64,000 nt of DNA from JALORV01 sp963766365 (lineage in GTDB: Bacteria > Pseudomonadota > Gammaproteobacteria > Burkholderiales > Burkholderiaceae_F): assembly GCA_963766365.1 (NCBI GenBank), contig CAVXZK010000011.1:124001-188000 (forward strand). The letters run 5' to 3'. A program made the translations under genes and the position numbers. Numbering within the stretch: the first letter of the stretch is position 1; every line of letters starts with the position of its first letter. This document shows, piece after piece, positions 1-7,640 of the stretch. Under the pieces are notes generated by a model, which did no database searches, was not told the DNA's origin, and was given only the letters and a program-made list of their open reading frames with translations.

Positions 1-59
1 AGTTGGGCTGCGGATACGTCAGAACACGAAGGCAACCGGCGACTCCAATTCAAAACGTT

Positions 60-734
60 ATGCGAAATCTAATCAGAAGTTTCCAGTCTTACTGGCTGGC
101 TGATGCCAGTTTCGTCACCTTGCTGATCATGCTCGTTGCCGCGGTATTCGTGCTCCCGGTAATCATGGAAATCAGTGGTCGCGGAGTTCTGCTGTTCAAC
201 ATACTTCTGCTGAGCGTGTTTTTTTCAGGGATATTTTCGACGCGCAGCGTGGGGCTCATATCCGTCTCCGCAATTCTGTTCAGCATTCACCTGACGCTGC
301 GACTCATTCGTTTCGGAGAAAACCCGTATTCATTCTTTGTTCTGGAGAATGTCATCGGCATTGCCAATGCGTTGGTATTCATTTTTATCAACCTCCGGCT
401 GCTGTTTCGCGACCAGATCGTGAACGCCTACCGGATCGTCGGAGCGGTCAATGTCTACCTCCTGCTGGCTCTCATGGGAGCGCTGACTCTGGAAGTGATT
501 CATGCCGCTACCGGCGCTTCCATAGGCGGCAATGTCGTGCTGAGTGGAACGGACGACGACTATGTTCACTTCATCTATTTCAGCCTGGCTTCACTGACTA
601 CCGTGGGCTTCGGAGACATTTATGCGGTGAGTACTTCCGCCAAGATGCTGGCCACTTTCCTATCCACTTTGGGCGTCCTGTTTCCGGCCATAGTCATCGC
701 CCGCCTGGTCGGACTGGCTTCCAGCCGGGGTTGA
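60..734 (+). CDS. Ion channel with K+ selectivity-filter motif
   Basis: Integral membrane protein of about 224 residues, probably a potassium or other cation channel of the inner membrane. Several hydrophobic segments precede a C-terminal pore loop with the selectivity motif TVGFGD (near residue 183) and a final transmembrane helix, as in the Ion_trans_2 family; no cytoplasmic RCK domain follows. The ATG at 60 is chosen, but the frame stays open upstream to a TTG at position 3 and to the window edge, and no convincing ribosome site precedes the ATG, so the true start is uncertain. The gene looks less GC-rich than its neighbours. It ends at a strong terminator and is convergent with the next gene. 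The channel call is firm; ion specificity is inferred from the filter only. Confidence 0.75.
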   Translation: MRNLIRSFQSYWLADASFVTLLIMLVAAVFVLPVIMEISGRGVLLFNILLLSVFFSGIFSTRSVGLISVSAILFSIHLTLRLIRFGENPYSFFVLENVIGIANALVFIFINLRLLFRDQIVNAYRIVGAVNVYLLLALMGALTLEVIHAATGASIGGNVVLSGTDDDYVHFIYFSLASLTTVGFGDIYAVSTSAKMLATFLSTLGVLFPAIVIARLVGLASSRG

Positions 735-771
735 TCGGCGTTTGCTACCGCTCTGGGCAAAGCAGCAACAA

Positions 772-799
772 AAAACGCCGACCCGGAGGTCGGCGTTTT
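772..799. terminator. Bidirectional intrinsic terminator
   Basis: A perfect inverted repeat with 12-base arms (772-783 and 788-799) around the loop CGGA. The arms start with AAAA and end with TTTT, so the hairpin has a T-tract on either strand. It lies between the convergent channel gene and the DASS carrier gene and probably stops transcription from both sides. Confidence 0.9.
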
Positions 800-817
800 C
801 GTGTGATGCCACTGCGC

Positions 818-2341
818 CTAGCGAATCATCGCGATCCAGGGCAGGCCGATCACCAGCAGCGCGACGAAGAAGATCACGCCGAAGATCGCGCCGAGGCGCC
901 AGTAGTCCTTCGACGGGATGTAGCCGCTGCCGTAGTACACGGGGCTCGGGCCGGTCGCGTACGGCGTCAGGATGCCCATGATGCCGAGCGTCAGCGCGAG
1001 CAGCAGCGCGAAGGTCTCCATCGGCATTTCGGGAATGCCAAGTCCGACGGCGAGCATGACCGGCAGCATCGCCGTGACGTGCGCGGTGATGCTGGCGAAC
1101 AGGTAGTGCGTGAAGAAGAACACCGCCACCAGCACCAGCATCGCCATCGTCGGCGACACACCGCTCATCTGCGCACCGATCGTCTCGGCGAACCACTTGA
1201 CGAAGCCGACCCGGGCCAGCCCGTCGGCCAGTGCGACCAGCGTGGCAAACCACACCAGCGTGTTCCACGCCGACTTGTTGGACAGGATGTCGTCCCAGGT
1301 GACGACCCGGCCGATGACCATCATCGCGATGATCGCGATGGCCACGGTCGTGGCGTTGATGAAGGCACCGCCGAAGATCCACAGTGACAGCGCCAGGAGC
1401 ACGAGCGCGGCGAGGCCCACTTCGCGGGTCGTGAGGCCACCCATCTTCTTGAGTTCGCTGGCCGCCCAGTTCGGCACCTCGTCGCCGCTCTTGACGGTCG
1501 GCGGGTACAGCACGTAGGTCAGCAGCGGGATCGCCAGCAGCAGCAGGATGCCGACCGGCGCGAACGCCATGAACCACTCGGTCCAGCTGAACGACACCTT
1601 GGCCGTCTTGCTGATCAGTTCGATCGCCAGCAGGTTTGGCGCTAGCGCGGTGATGAACATCGAACTTGTCACGCACGTGACCGCGATCGCGGTCCACATC
1701 AGGTAGCCACCGATACGGCGTGAAGAAGGATCGTTGGGCTTGCTGTCATACAACGCCGGCAGGTTGCGGATCACCGGGAACACCGTGCCACCGCTGCGCG
1801 CGGTGTTCGATGGTGTGAAAGGCGCCAGCAGCAGGTCCGCGAACGCTACCGCATAGCCCAGCGTCAGCGTGCGGCGCCCCATGACTTTGACGAGGCCCAG
1901 CGAAATGCGCCGTCCCAGCCCGGTCTTCTCGTAGCCGAGCGCAAACATGAACGCGGCGAAGATCAGCCAGACCGTCGAGTTCGAGAACCCCGACAGCGCC
2001 CAGCTCAGACCCGCACTGGCGGGCTTGAAGCCGGCCTTGGCGAGGTCCGCAGGCCCGAACAGGACGTACGGCGCAAGGACGGTGACCAGCGCCACGCCGA
2101 TCAGGCCGATCGCCGCACCCGGCAGCGGCTCAAGCATCAGCCCGACGATGACGCCGGCAAAGATGGCAAAGAAGTACCAGGCGTGTTGTGCCAGACCTTC
2201 CGGAGCGGGGAACGCTGCAATGATCAGTGCAACAGCGATCGGCGCCAGTGCCTTCCAGGGGAAGGCGTGTCCGCCTTTCTTGGCGGCGAGTGCCGATGGT
2301 GCAGTGACCGGCAGGCTGCCGGGGTTGACCGCGGTTGTCAT
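818..2341 (-). CDS. DASS-family (CitT-type) di/tricarboxylate carrier
   Basis: Inner-membrane carrier of 507 residues with about 12 hydrophobic segments, of the divalent anion:sodium symporter superfamily (SLC13/CitT). The SNTARSGG signature near residue 180 is typical of the CitT / 2-oxoglutarate-malate translocator branch, whose members exchange citrate, tartrate, malate or 2-oxoglutarate for succinate. The start at 2341 is chosen because a strong AGGAGG site sits just upstream (2342-2352), whereas an in-frame start at 2398 has none. It is monocistronic, with a shared terminator at its 3' end. The substrate is not decided by sequence alone; a dicarboxylate suits the fumarate/aspartate genes later in the window. 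Confidence 0.88.
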   Translation of the reverse strand: MTTAVNPGSLPVTAPSALAAKKGGHAFPWKALAPIAVALIIAAFPAPEGLAQHAWYFFAIFAGVIVGLMLEPLPGAAIGLIGVALVTVLAPYVLFGPADLAKAGFKPASAGLSWALSGFSNSTVWLIFAAFMFALGYEKTGLGRRISLGLVKVMGRRTLTLGYAVAFADLLLAPFTPSNTARSGGTVFPVIRNLPALYDSKPNDPSSRRIGGYLMWTAIAVTCVTSSMFITALAPNLLAIELISKTAKVSFSWTEWFMAFAPVGILLLLAIPLLTYVLYPPTVKSGDEVPNWAASELKKMGGLTTREVGLAALVLLALSLWIFGGAFINATTVAIAIIAMMVIGRVVTWDDILSNKSAWNTLVWFATLVALADGLARVGFVKWFAETIGAQMSGVSPTMAMLVLVAVFFFTHYLFASITAHVTAMLPVMLAVGLGIPEMPMETFALLLALTLGIMGILTPYATGPSPVYYGSGYIPSKDYWRLGAIFGVIFFVALLVIGLPWIAMIR

Positions 2342-2559
2342 GAATTCCTCCGTTCCTCGTGAATAGGTCGGGCCGGAATTCCACAGCGCGGTCGGCATTC
2401 CGGACCGGGTATGCAGGAATTGTCATCCTGGTGACAGTAGCCATCATGACGCTGCTCAAGCTGGTCAGCGCACGGTCATCGCGTTTCGTGATGGGATGAA
2501 GATCACTCGGTGCTCGGTCCGTCTACGATGCAGCCTCCTCTTCACTGTGACGTTCCACG

Positions 2560-3090
2560 ATGAATACAAGCATTCCGGAATCCGACATCACGCTGCGCGA
2601 TGGCCGCGCCGTTCACGTTCGTGCGATGCATCCGACGGATGAAGCGGAACTCTTGCAGGTCTTCGACCGCGCCAGCGACGACGCGCGCTACATGCGCTTC
2701 ATGCGAGTCGTGCGCGAACCGAACCTCGAACGCCTGCGCAAGACCCTGGCCACATTCCCCGAAGGCGGGATCAGTCTGGTGGCAACCATTCCGGCTGCCG
2801 ACGGCATCGACATCGTGGGAAGCGCGATTGCGATCATCGAAAGAAGCGATCCGGGCAGCTGCGAATTCGCGATCAATGTCGACTCCGCCTTTGGCGGTGC
2901 CGGGCTCGCAACCGCGCTGATGAGGACGCTGATCGACGCCGCCAGGGGCCGCGGCCTGAAGGTGATGGAAGGCTTTGTCCTGGCCGAGAACCAGTCGATG
3001 CTGCGACTGGCCAAGCGGCTCGGATTCAGCATCGCGCCTGATCCGGAGGATCGGGCAGTGCGCCTCTGTCGCTTGCAGTTGGTCGGCTGA
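2560..3090 (+). CDS. GNAT-family N-acetyltransferase
   Basis: Cytosolic protein of 176 residues with the GNAT fold. The N-terminus carries the TLRDGRAVHVRAMHPTDEAEL-type opening common in the family. The acetyl-CoA binding motif A is seen near residues 112-125 (FGGAGLATALM), followed by the conserved ENQSMLRLAKRLGF region of motif B. It would transfer an acyl group from acyl-CoA to an amine; the acceptor cannot be told. The protein resembles the stand-alone version of the GNAT domain attached to some acetyl-CoA synthetases, but no such partner is nearby. It is followed by a pyrophosphatase-like gene after 75 bases. Confidence 0.85.
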   Translation: MNTSIPESDITLRDGRAVHVRAMHPTDEAELLQVFDRASDDARYMRFMRVVREPNLERLRKTLATFPEGGISLVATIPAADGIDIVGSAIAIIERSDPGSCEFAINVDSAFGGAGLATALMRTLIDAARGRGLKVMEGFVLAENQSMLRLAKRLGFSIAPDPEDRAVRLCRLQLVG

Positions 3091-3116
3091 TAGGTCGAGT
3101 CGCAGGGGCCCAGGGC

Positions 3117-3159
3117 ATCAGTCTCGGCCTTCCTTGCGTCGCCTCGGCTGGCGTAGGCT
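3117..3159 (+). promoter_or_regulatory. Upstream element, copy 1 (ATCAGTCTCG ... CTGGCGTAGGCT)
   Basis: Two blocks, ATCAGTCTCG (3117-3126) and CTGGCGTAGGCT (3148-3159), occur here and again at 3707-3742 before the next gene. TAGGCT (3154-3159) could act as a -10 hexamer; with the GTG start at 3166 this would give an almost leaderless message. It may be a shared promoter or a small dispersed repeat. Confidence 0.4.
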
Positions 3160-3165
3160 TTCCGC

Positions 3166-3675
3166 GTGAACGTCGCGACCCCGATTGGACTTGCTGCCGA
3201 CGAGGCTTCCGCCGCGCCCGAAGTCGAAGTCGTCATCGAAATTCCGAAGGGCTCCTTCATCAAGCGCGGGTCCACGGGCCACGTTGATTTTGTCTCGCCC
3301 TTGCCGTGTCCGTTCAACTACGGTTCGGTGCCGAACTTCGTCGGACTCGAGGGCGATCTGCTGGATGCGCTGGTACTGGGGCCGCGCCTGCGAGTCGGGA
3401 TCCTGTTGCGCGTCAAGGCCTGGGGGGCGGTCACGCTGACGGACCGCGGCATGTCGGACGACAAGCTCGTCTGCAGCACTTACCCGCCGAGCGACGCCGA
3501 GCGGCAGAACGTGCTGCGGTTCTTCAACTTCTACGCAAAGTGCAAGGGGCTGTTGAATATTCTGCGACGTCGACCGGGCCGCAATGCTTGCGAAGGGTGG
3601 CTGGAAGCCGCGCAGGCCCTGACCCGCGCCCAGCCACGGGATGAAGGCTGGCGCGGACCGCCTGTGCCGTTCTGA
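3166..3675 (+). CDS. Divergent inorganic pyrophosphatase
   Basis: Cytosolic protein of 169 residues resembling family I soluble inorganic pyrophosphatase (diphosphate to two phosphates). Recognisable landmarks are IEIPKGS (25-31), FNYG (47-50), EGDLLDALVL (60-69), a TDRGMSDDKL metal-binding loop (91-100) and FYAKCKG near 125. Compared with the E. coli enzyme from memory, the Asp of the DGDPVD signature corresponding to D65 is Glu, the KYE motif is KRG, and the lysine after the late tyrosine is shifted, so the active site is altered. The start is GTG, seven bases after a possible -10 element. It could be a low-activity paralogue. The family call is good; whether it hydrolyses pyrophosphate is open. 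Confidence 0.75.
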   Translation: MNVATPIGLAADEASAAPEVEVVIEIPKGSFIKRGSTGHVDFVSPLPCPFNYGSVPNFVGLEGDLLDALVLGPRLRVGILLRVKAWGAVTLTDRGMSDDKLVCSTYPPSDAERQNVLRFFNFYAKCKGLLNILRRRPGRNACEGWLEAAQALTRAQPRDEGWRGPPVPF

Positions 3676-3706
3676 TCCCGGGGTAACCCACGAGGCAGGG
3701 GCGGGG

Positions 3707-3742
3707 ATCAGTCTCGCGCAGCGCGCTGCCCTGGCGTAGGCT
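3707..3742 (+). promoter_or_regulatory. Upstream element, copy 2
   Basis: ATCAGTCTCG (3707-3716) and CTGGCGTAGGCT (3731-3742) repeat exactly the two blocks found upstream of the preceding gene, with a spacer shorter by nine bases. It ends ten bases before the ATG at 3753. Confidence 0.4.
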
Positions 3743-3752
3743 CCGATAGCTT

Positions 3753-5813
3753 ATGGACGCGCCCGCGACTCGCCCGACCAATCGCCTTGCCCGCGAGACC
3801 AGCCCCTACCTGCTGCAGCACGCGGGGAACCCGGTCGACTGGTATCCGTGGGGCGACGAGGCGTTTGCGAAGGCGCGCGCCGAAGACAAGCCGATCCTGT
3901 TGTCGGTCGGCTACGCGACCTGTCATTGGTGTCACGTGATGGAGCGCGAGAGCTTCGAGGACGAGGCGATCGCGCGCCAGCTCGGCGCCGGCTTCGTCGC
4001 GATCAAGGTCGATCGCGAGGAACTGCCTGATGTCGACCACGTCTACATGAGCGCGCTGCAGGCAATGACGGGGCGCGGCGGCTGGCCGATGAACATGTTC
4101 CTGACGCCACAGCTGAAACCCTTCTTCGGCGGCTCCTACTTCCCGCCGACCCGGCGTCACGGTTTGCTGAGCTTCTCCGAAGTTCTCGCCGCGGTCAGTG
4201 AAGCATGGACGACCCGCCGCTCGGAGATCGAAGAGCAGGCTGAATCGGTGCTCACGCACGTCCGCGATGGCACGGTCCCGGCAGCACACCGGCCGTCGGG
4301 ACGGCTGCACGATCGGGCGGTGGCGCAGCTGGCGCGCAGCTTCGATGAAGCGCATGGCGGCTTCGGTTCCGCTCCGAAGTTTCCGCAAGCGCCGCTGCTG
4401 CAGTACCTGCTGACGCTGGCCGCGACCGGCGACGATCGCGCGCGCACGATGCTGGTCAGCACGTTGCAGCAGATGGCCGCCGGTGGAATGCTCGACCATG
4501 TCGGCGGCGGTTTCGCGCGCTATTCGACCGACCAGCGCTGGCATGTGCCGCATTTCGAGAAGATGCTGTACGACAACGCGCAGCTCGCGCGCCTTTACGC
4601 CGGTGCGTACCGGCTCACGGGTGACGAGCGCCTGCGCTTCGTCGTCGAAGACACGCTCGCGTGGCTGCGCCGCGAGATGCATCCGGCCGCGGCGCCGGCC
4701 GCGTTCGGCTCCGCGCAGGACGCCGATTCCGAGGGTATCGAAGGCAAGTTCTACGTCTGGACGGCCGCCGAGTTCGGCACGGTCCTCGGTGTGGACGCCG
4801 ACCCCGCCGCGCAGCTGTACGGTGTGACCGAACTCGGTAACTGGGAGCACGGGCTCAATGTGCTGGAGCGGCGCGATCCGGACTCGGTGCAGTCGGCGCT
4901 CGGGCTCGATGCCGACTCATGGCGGCAGTGGGAGCAGTCGGTGCGGGAGCGGCTGTACGCGGTCCGCTCGCAGCGCATCTGGCCGATCACTGACGACAAG
5001 GTGCTCGCGGACTGGAACGGCATGGCGCTGCGTGCGTGTTCAGAAGCGGGCCGCCTGCTCGGCCGTGCCGATTTCATCGAGACCGCACGCAACCTTGCGA
5101 GTTTTCTTCTGAACACGATGGTGAGTGAAGGCCGGCTGCGCCACGCCTGGCGCGACGGCACGTTGCGTGCCGAGAGTTATCTTGCCGATCACGCGCAGGT
5201 CGGTCTGGGCCTGCTTGAACTGCACGCAGCGACCGGCGAACTTCAGTGGCTGAAATCCGCATACGACCTGGCCGAGCACATGGTCGAGCAGTTCCATGTC
5301 GAGGGCGAAGGTTTCTACGACGGCGCGCCTGGCCACCTGCCGCTGCGCGCGCGCGATCTCTACGACGGCGCGGTGCCGTCCGCCACGGCCGCCGCGTGCG
5401 AACTGCTGGTGCGGCTGGCCGGCACGTACGACCGCGGTGACTGGGCCGACATCGTGCAGGCGTCGATCGAGAGGCAGGGCGCACTGCTCGAGGCGGCCCC
5501 GGCCGCAGTGCCGTCGATGCTGCTGGTGCAGCTTCTGAGCGAGCACGGGGCGGAGCTGCTGCTGCCGGCCGGCAATGGTCCGCTTTCTGCCGTGCGTACC
5601 GACTTTGTCCCTCTGGCGACTTTCGTCAGCGCGGCGCCCGATGCCGTTCCGCTCACGGTTGGACGCGATGCCGAGCATGCCTACCTGTGCCAGCATGGAG
5701 CCTGCCAGTTGCCGGCCGCCGCGCCCGCGCAGCTCCGCAGTCAGCTCGCCCGGCTGCATTCGCTGCAACCCCAGGAAAGCCCGCCCGGTCACTCCAGGGA
5801 GGATGTCCCATGA
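3753..5813 (+). CDS. DUF255 / YyaL-like thioredoxin-fold protein
   Basis: Large cytosolic protein of 686 residues in the YyaL / SPATA20 family. The N-terminal thioredoxin-like DUF255 domain (about residues 7-165) has the family hallmark NPVDWYPWG and the redox-like motif CHWCHVM (near residue 56). The rest is an alpha/alpha-toroid region resembling N-acylglucosamine 2-epimerases and six-hairpin glycosidases, with motifs such as HVPHFEKMLYDNAQL and the late DGAVPS. The exact biochemical role of the family is not settled. Length is near the usual 650-700 residues. The stop overlaps the start of the next gene as ATGA, so the two are translationally coupled. Confidence 0.88.
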   Translation: MDAPATRPTNRLARETSPYLLQHAGNPVDWYPWGDEAFAKARAEDKPILLSVGYATCHWCHVMERESFEDEAIARQLGAGFVAIKVDREELPDVDHVYMSALQAMTGRGGWPMNMFLTPQLKPFFGGSYFPPTRRHGLLSFSEVLAAVSEAWTTRRSEIEEQAESVLTHVRDGTVPAAHRPSGRLHDRAVAQLARSFDEAHGGFGSAPKFPQAPLLQYLLTLAATGDDRARTMLVSTLQQMAAGGMLDHVGGGFARYSTDQRWHVPHFEKMLYDNAQLARLYAGAYRLTGDERLRFVVEDTLAWLRREMHPAAAPAAFGSAQDADSEGIEGKFYVWTAAEFGTVLGVDADPAAQLYGVTELGNWEHGLNVLERRDPDSVQSALGLDADSWRQWEQSVRERLYAVRSQRIWPITDDKVLADWNGMALRACSEAGRLLGRADFIETARNLASFLLNTMVSEGRLRHAWRDGTLRAESYLADHAQVGLGLLELHAATGELQWLKSAYDLAEHMVEQFHVEGEGFYDGAPGHLPLRARDLYDGAVPSATAAACELLVRLAGTYDRGDWADIVQASIERQGALLEAAPAAVPSMLLVQLLSEHGAELLLPAGNGPLSAVRTDFVPLATFVSAAPDAVPLTVGRDAEHAYLCQHGACQLPAAAPAQLRSQLARLHSLQPQESPPGHSREDVP

Positions 5814-6250
5814 AAGGTGTCGCGCAGATCCTGAGGGGAAAGCCGAGTAACACGGTTCACTCGATCGGTCCGAATGACACCGTGTACGACGCGGTCAGCA
5901 AGATGGCCGAACATGGCATCGGCGGCCTGCTGGTGATGGAAGGAGAAAAGATCCTCGGCATCATCACCGAGCGCGACTACGCGCGGAAGATCGCGCTGGC
6001 CGGCCGCACTTCGAAGGAGACGCCGGTGTCCGCCATCATGACCACGGAGGTGCTCTGCGTCGGTCCGCAGCAGACTACCGAGGAGTGCATGGCGATCATG
6101 ACCGAGAGCCGCGTGCGCCACCTGCCCGTGCTGGACAAGGGCAAGCTGATCGGCCTGGTTTCGATCGGCGACCTCGTGAAGGACATCATCTCCGAGCAGC
6201 AGTTCATCATCGAGCAACTCGAGCACTACATCGCCGGCGATCGCGGTTGA
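5810..6250 (+). CDS. Tandem CBS-domain protein
   Basis: Cytosolic protein of 146 residues made of two CBS domains (about residues 10-65 and 75-135), a module that binds adenosyl ligands such as AMP, ATP or NAD(H). The conserved ITERDYARKIAL segment between domains and GLVSIGDLVKDII at the end are typical of short stand-alone CBS proteins common in proteobacteria. The start at 5810 overlaps the previous stop (ATGA) and has an AGGGAGGA site at 5796-5803. It probably senses energy charge or regulates a partner; the partner is unknown. Confidence 0.9.
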   Translation: MKGVAQILRGKPSNTVHSIGPNDTVYDAVSKMAEHGIGGLLVMEGEKILGIITERDYARKIALAGRTSKETPVSAIMTTEVLCVGPQQTTEECMAIMTESRVRHLPVLDKGKLIGLVSIGDLVKDIISEQQFIIEQLEHYIAGDRG

Positions 6251-6257
6251 GCTGTGC

Positions 6258-6279
6258 GCGGCCGCCTTGGAGCGGCCGC
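6258..6279. terminator. Hairpin between convergent genes
   Basis: GCGGCCGC (6258-6265), loop CTTGGA, GCGGCCGC (6272-6279). It lies between the convergent CBS and LapA-like genes. No T-tract follows, so intrinsic termination is not assured. Confidence 0.4.
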
Positions 6280-6303
6280 TGCCAGCGTAGACGGTGCTTG
6301 GTT

Positions 6304-6807
6304 TCAGGCCGAGGGTGGAGGAAGGCCCCGCGCAGCCTCGATCCGTTCGACGCGATCGTCAAGTTCGCCGATGAATGCCGCCAGTGAATTGCTGGCCTGA
6401 TCGACGTGCGCGCGCAGCGACTGCTCCAGTCCATCAAGGCGCTGTACCAGTGCGTCCTGCCGGGTTGCAGCCTGCGCCTCAACGCGTCGCAACTCCTGGT
6501 CCAGGCGTTCGCCCAGCGCAGTGAAGCGCGACGCTTCAGCTTGATCGGCCAGTGCCCGCTGCGCCGTCAACTCCTTGGCTGCACGCCGGGTCTCGACCAG
6601 CACCGTCGCCTGCTGGATGACGAGCAGGAAGAGAAACATCGCCGCAATCAGTATGGTGAAGCCGAGTAGCAGCAGACCGAGGGGCGCCTGCGCCGTCCAG
6701 AACCCGAAGGAGAGTGTGGTCGGCGCGGTGATCACGCTCCAGTTGAGGGCGACAAACCCCGCAAATATCGCCAGCACCACGATGATCAGCACGGTGCGCA
6801 GATTCAT
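6304..6807 (-). CDS. LapA-domain (DUF1049) membrane protein with coiled coil
   Basis: Inner-membrane protein of 167 residues. Two N-terminal transmembrane helices (about 5-25 and 40-65), separated by a short loop with NWS, match the LapA / DUF1049 pattern. A long charged helical tail (about 75-155) rich in Glu, Arg, Gln and Ala is likely a cytoplasmic coiled coil. In E. coli LapA works with LapB in controlling lipopolysaccharide synthesis, but many DUF1049 proteins have no assigned function and there is no lapB beside this one. It is separated from the dodecin gene upstream by 43 bases, so the two may be co-transcribed. Confidence 0.75.
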   Translation of the reverse strand: MNLRTVLIIVVLAIFAGFVALNWSVITAPTTLSFGFWTAQAPLGLLLLGFTILIAAMFLFLLVIQQATVLVETRRAAKELTAQRALADQAEASRFTALGERLDQELRRVEAQAATRQDALVQRLDGLEQSLRAHVDQASNSLAAFIGELDDRVERIEAARGLPPPSA

Positions 6808-6850
6808 GAGGAACTCCTTCGCATCGCCCCCAACACTTTGCCGCGGCTGA

Positions 6851-7075
6851 TCAGGCGTCGTACTTGAAGGACAGGGACACCCGTGCGCGGTAAGCCACGA
6901 CCTTACCGCCCTCCATTTTCAGGTCGAGTTTGCTGACTTCGGCGACGCGAAGGTCGCGCAGTGACTTGGCTGCCGTCTCGACGGCGTTCTTCGCCGCAGC
7001 CTCCCACGAAATCGGGCTGGTGCCAATGATCTCAGTGACGCGATAGACGCCGGACTCGGCTTTCTTCTTGGCCAT
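6851..7075 (-). CDS. Dodecin family flavin-binding protein
   Basis: Small cytosolic protein of 74 residues matching dodecins, which form hollow dodecamers that bind riboflavin, FMN or coenzyme A. Visible family features are VYRVTEIIGTS near the start, the SWEAAAKNAV helix with the flavin-stacking tryptophan, the LRDLRVAEV strand and the terminal VSLSFKY. Dodecins are flavin storage or photoprotection proteins. The start at 7075 is preceded by an AAAGGAG site. Upstream (7080-7314) there is a gene-free stretch that should hold its promoter; I see no distinctive site in it. Confidence 0.92.
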   Translation of the reverse strand: MAKKKAESGVYRVTEIIGTSPISWEAAAKNAVETAAKSLRDLRVAEVSKLDLKMEGGKVVAYRARVSLSFKYDA

Positions 7076-7314
7076 GATTTGAGCTCCTTTCAGAAGTCAG
7101 AGGCGCAGGACAAATTCGTTGTGCCCCGGGGAAATCATCATAGTCGCGCCGTTGCGCGCCGTGTCCTTAATTCGCGCGACGAAGATGGGTTCGGCCAGTG
7201 GCTGGTTTCGGGGCTTTCAGCCAGGCAGAACTTTGTCCGCGTTGCGGCGGGTCCTGGCCAGGATGGCTGCGACCAGTGATGGCTGAACGCTGGCATGCCG
7301 AAGCCGCTACGCGC

Positions 7315-7560
7315 TCACATCGCCGTCGTACAGCGCAAAGTGCGCTCTTTCCAGTACATCCCATTCAGTCGCTCGGCCAGGCGCTCCACCGAACCGAACT
7401 CGCCGCCCTTGAACGTCATGAACGCCACTGGCCGCGAGCCGTCGCCTTCTTCCCGGTTGAGGGTGAGGCATTCGAGATCGGGCGCGTACTTCTTGGCCAG
7501 CGCACGCAGCTCGTCGTCAGTGGCTTCTTTCGGGACATTCTGGAGCCAAAGCGTGGACAT
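7315..7560 (-). CDS. Small RRM-type RNA-binding protein
   Basis: Protein of 81 residues forming one RNA-recognition motif. LWLQNVP (4-10) fits RNP2 and RPVAFMTFK (43-51) fits the RNP1 strand, with the helix GSVERLAERLNG in between and a last strand. Stand-alone bacterial RRM proteins occur in several proteobacteria and cyanobacteria, where they are often cold- or stress-related. The ATG at 7560 is preceded by an AGGAGGAAACC ribosome site. The RNP1 lacks the usual aromatic pair (K/R-G-F/Y-G/A-F/Y), so RNA affinity may be modest. Confidence 0.75.
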   Translation of the reverse strand: MSTLWLQNVPKEATDDELRALAKKYAPDLECLTLNREEGDGSRPVAFMTFKGGEFGSVERLAERLNGMYWKERTLRCTTAM

Positions 7561-7640
7561 GGTTTCCTCCTGATCGGGTGGTGAATTCGGTATAAAACAG
7601 CGTCAACCCGACGCTTAAGTGCGGAGCGCTCGATTCGTGC

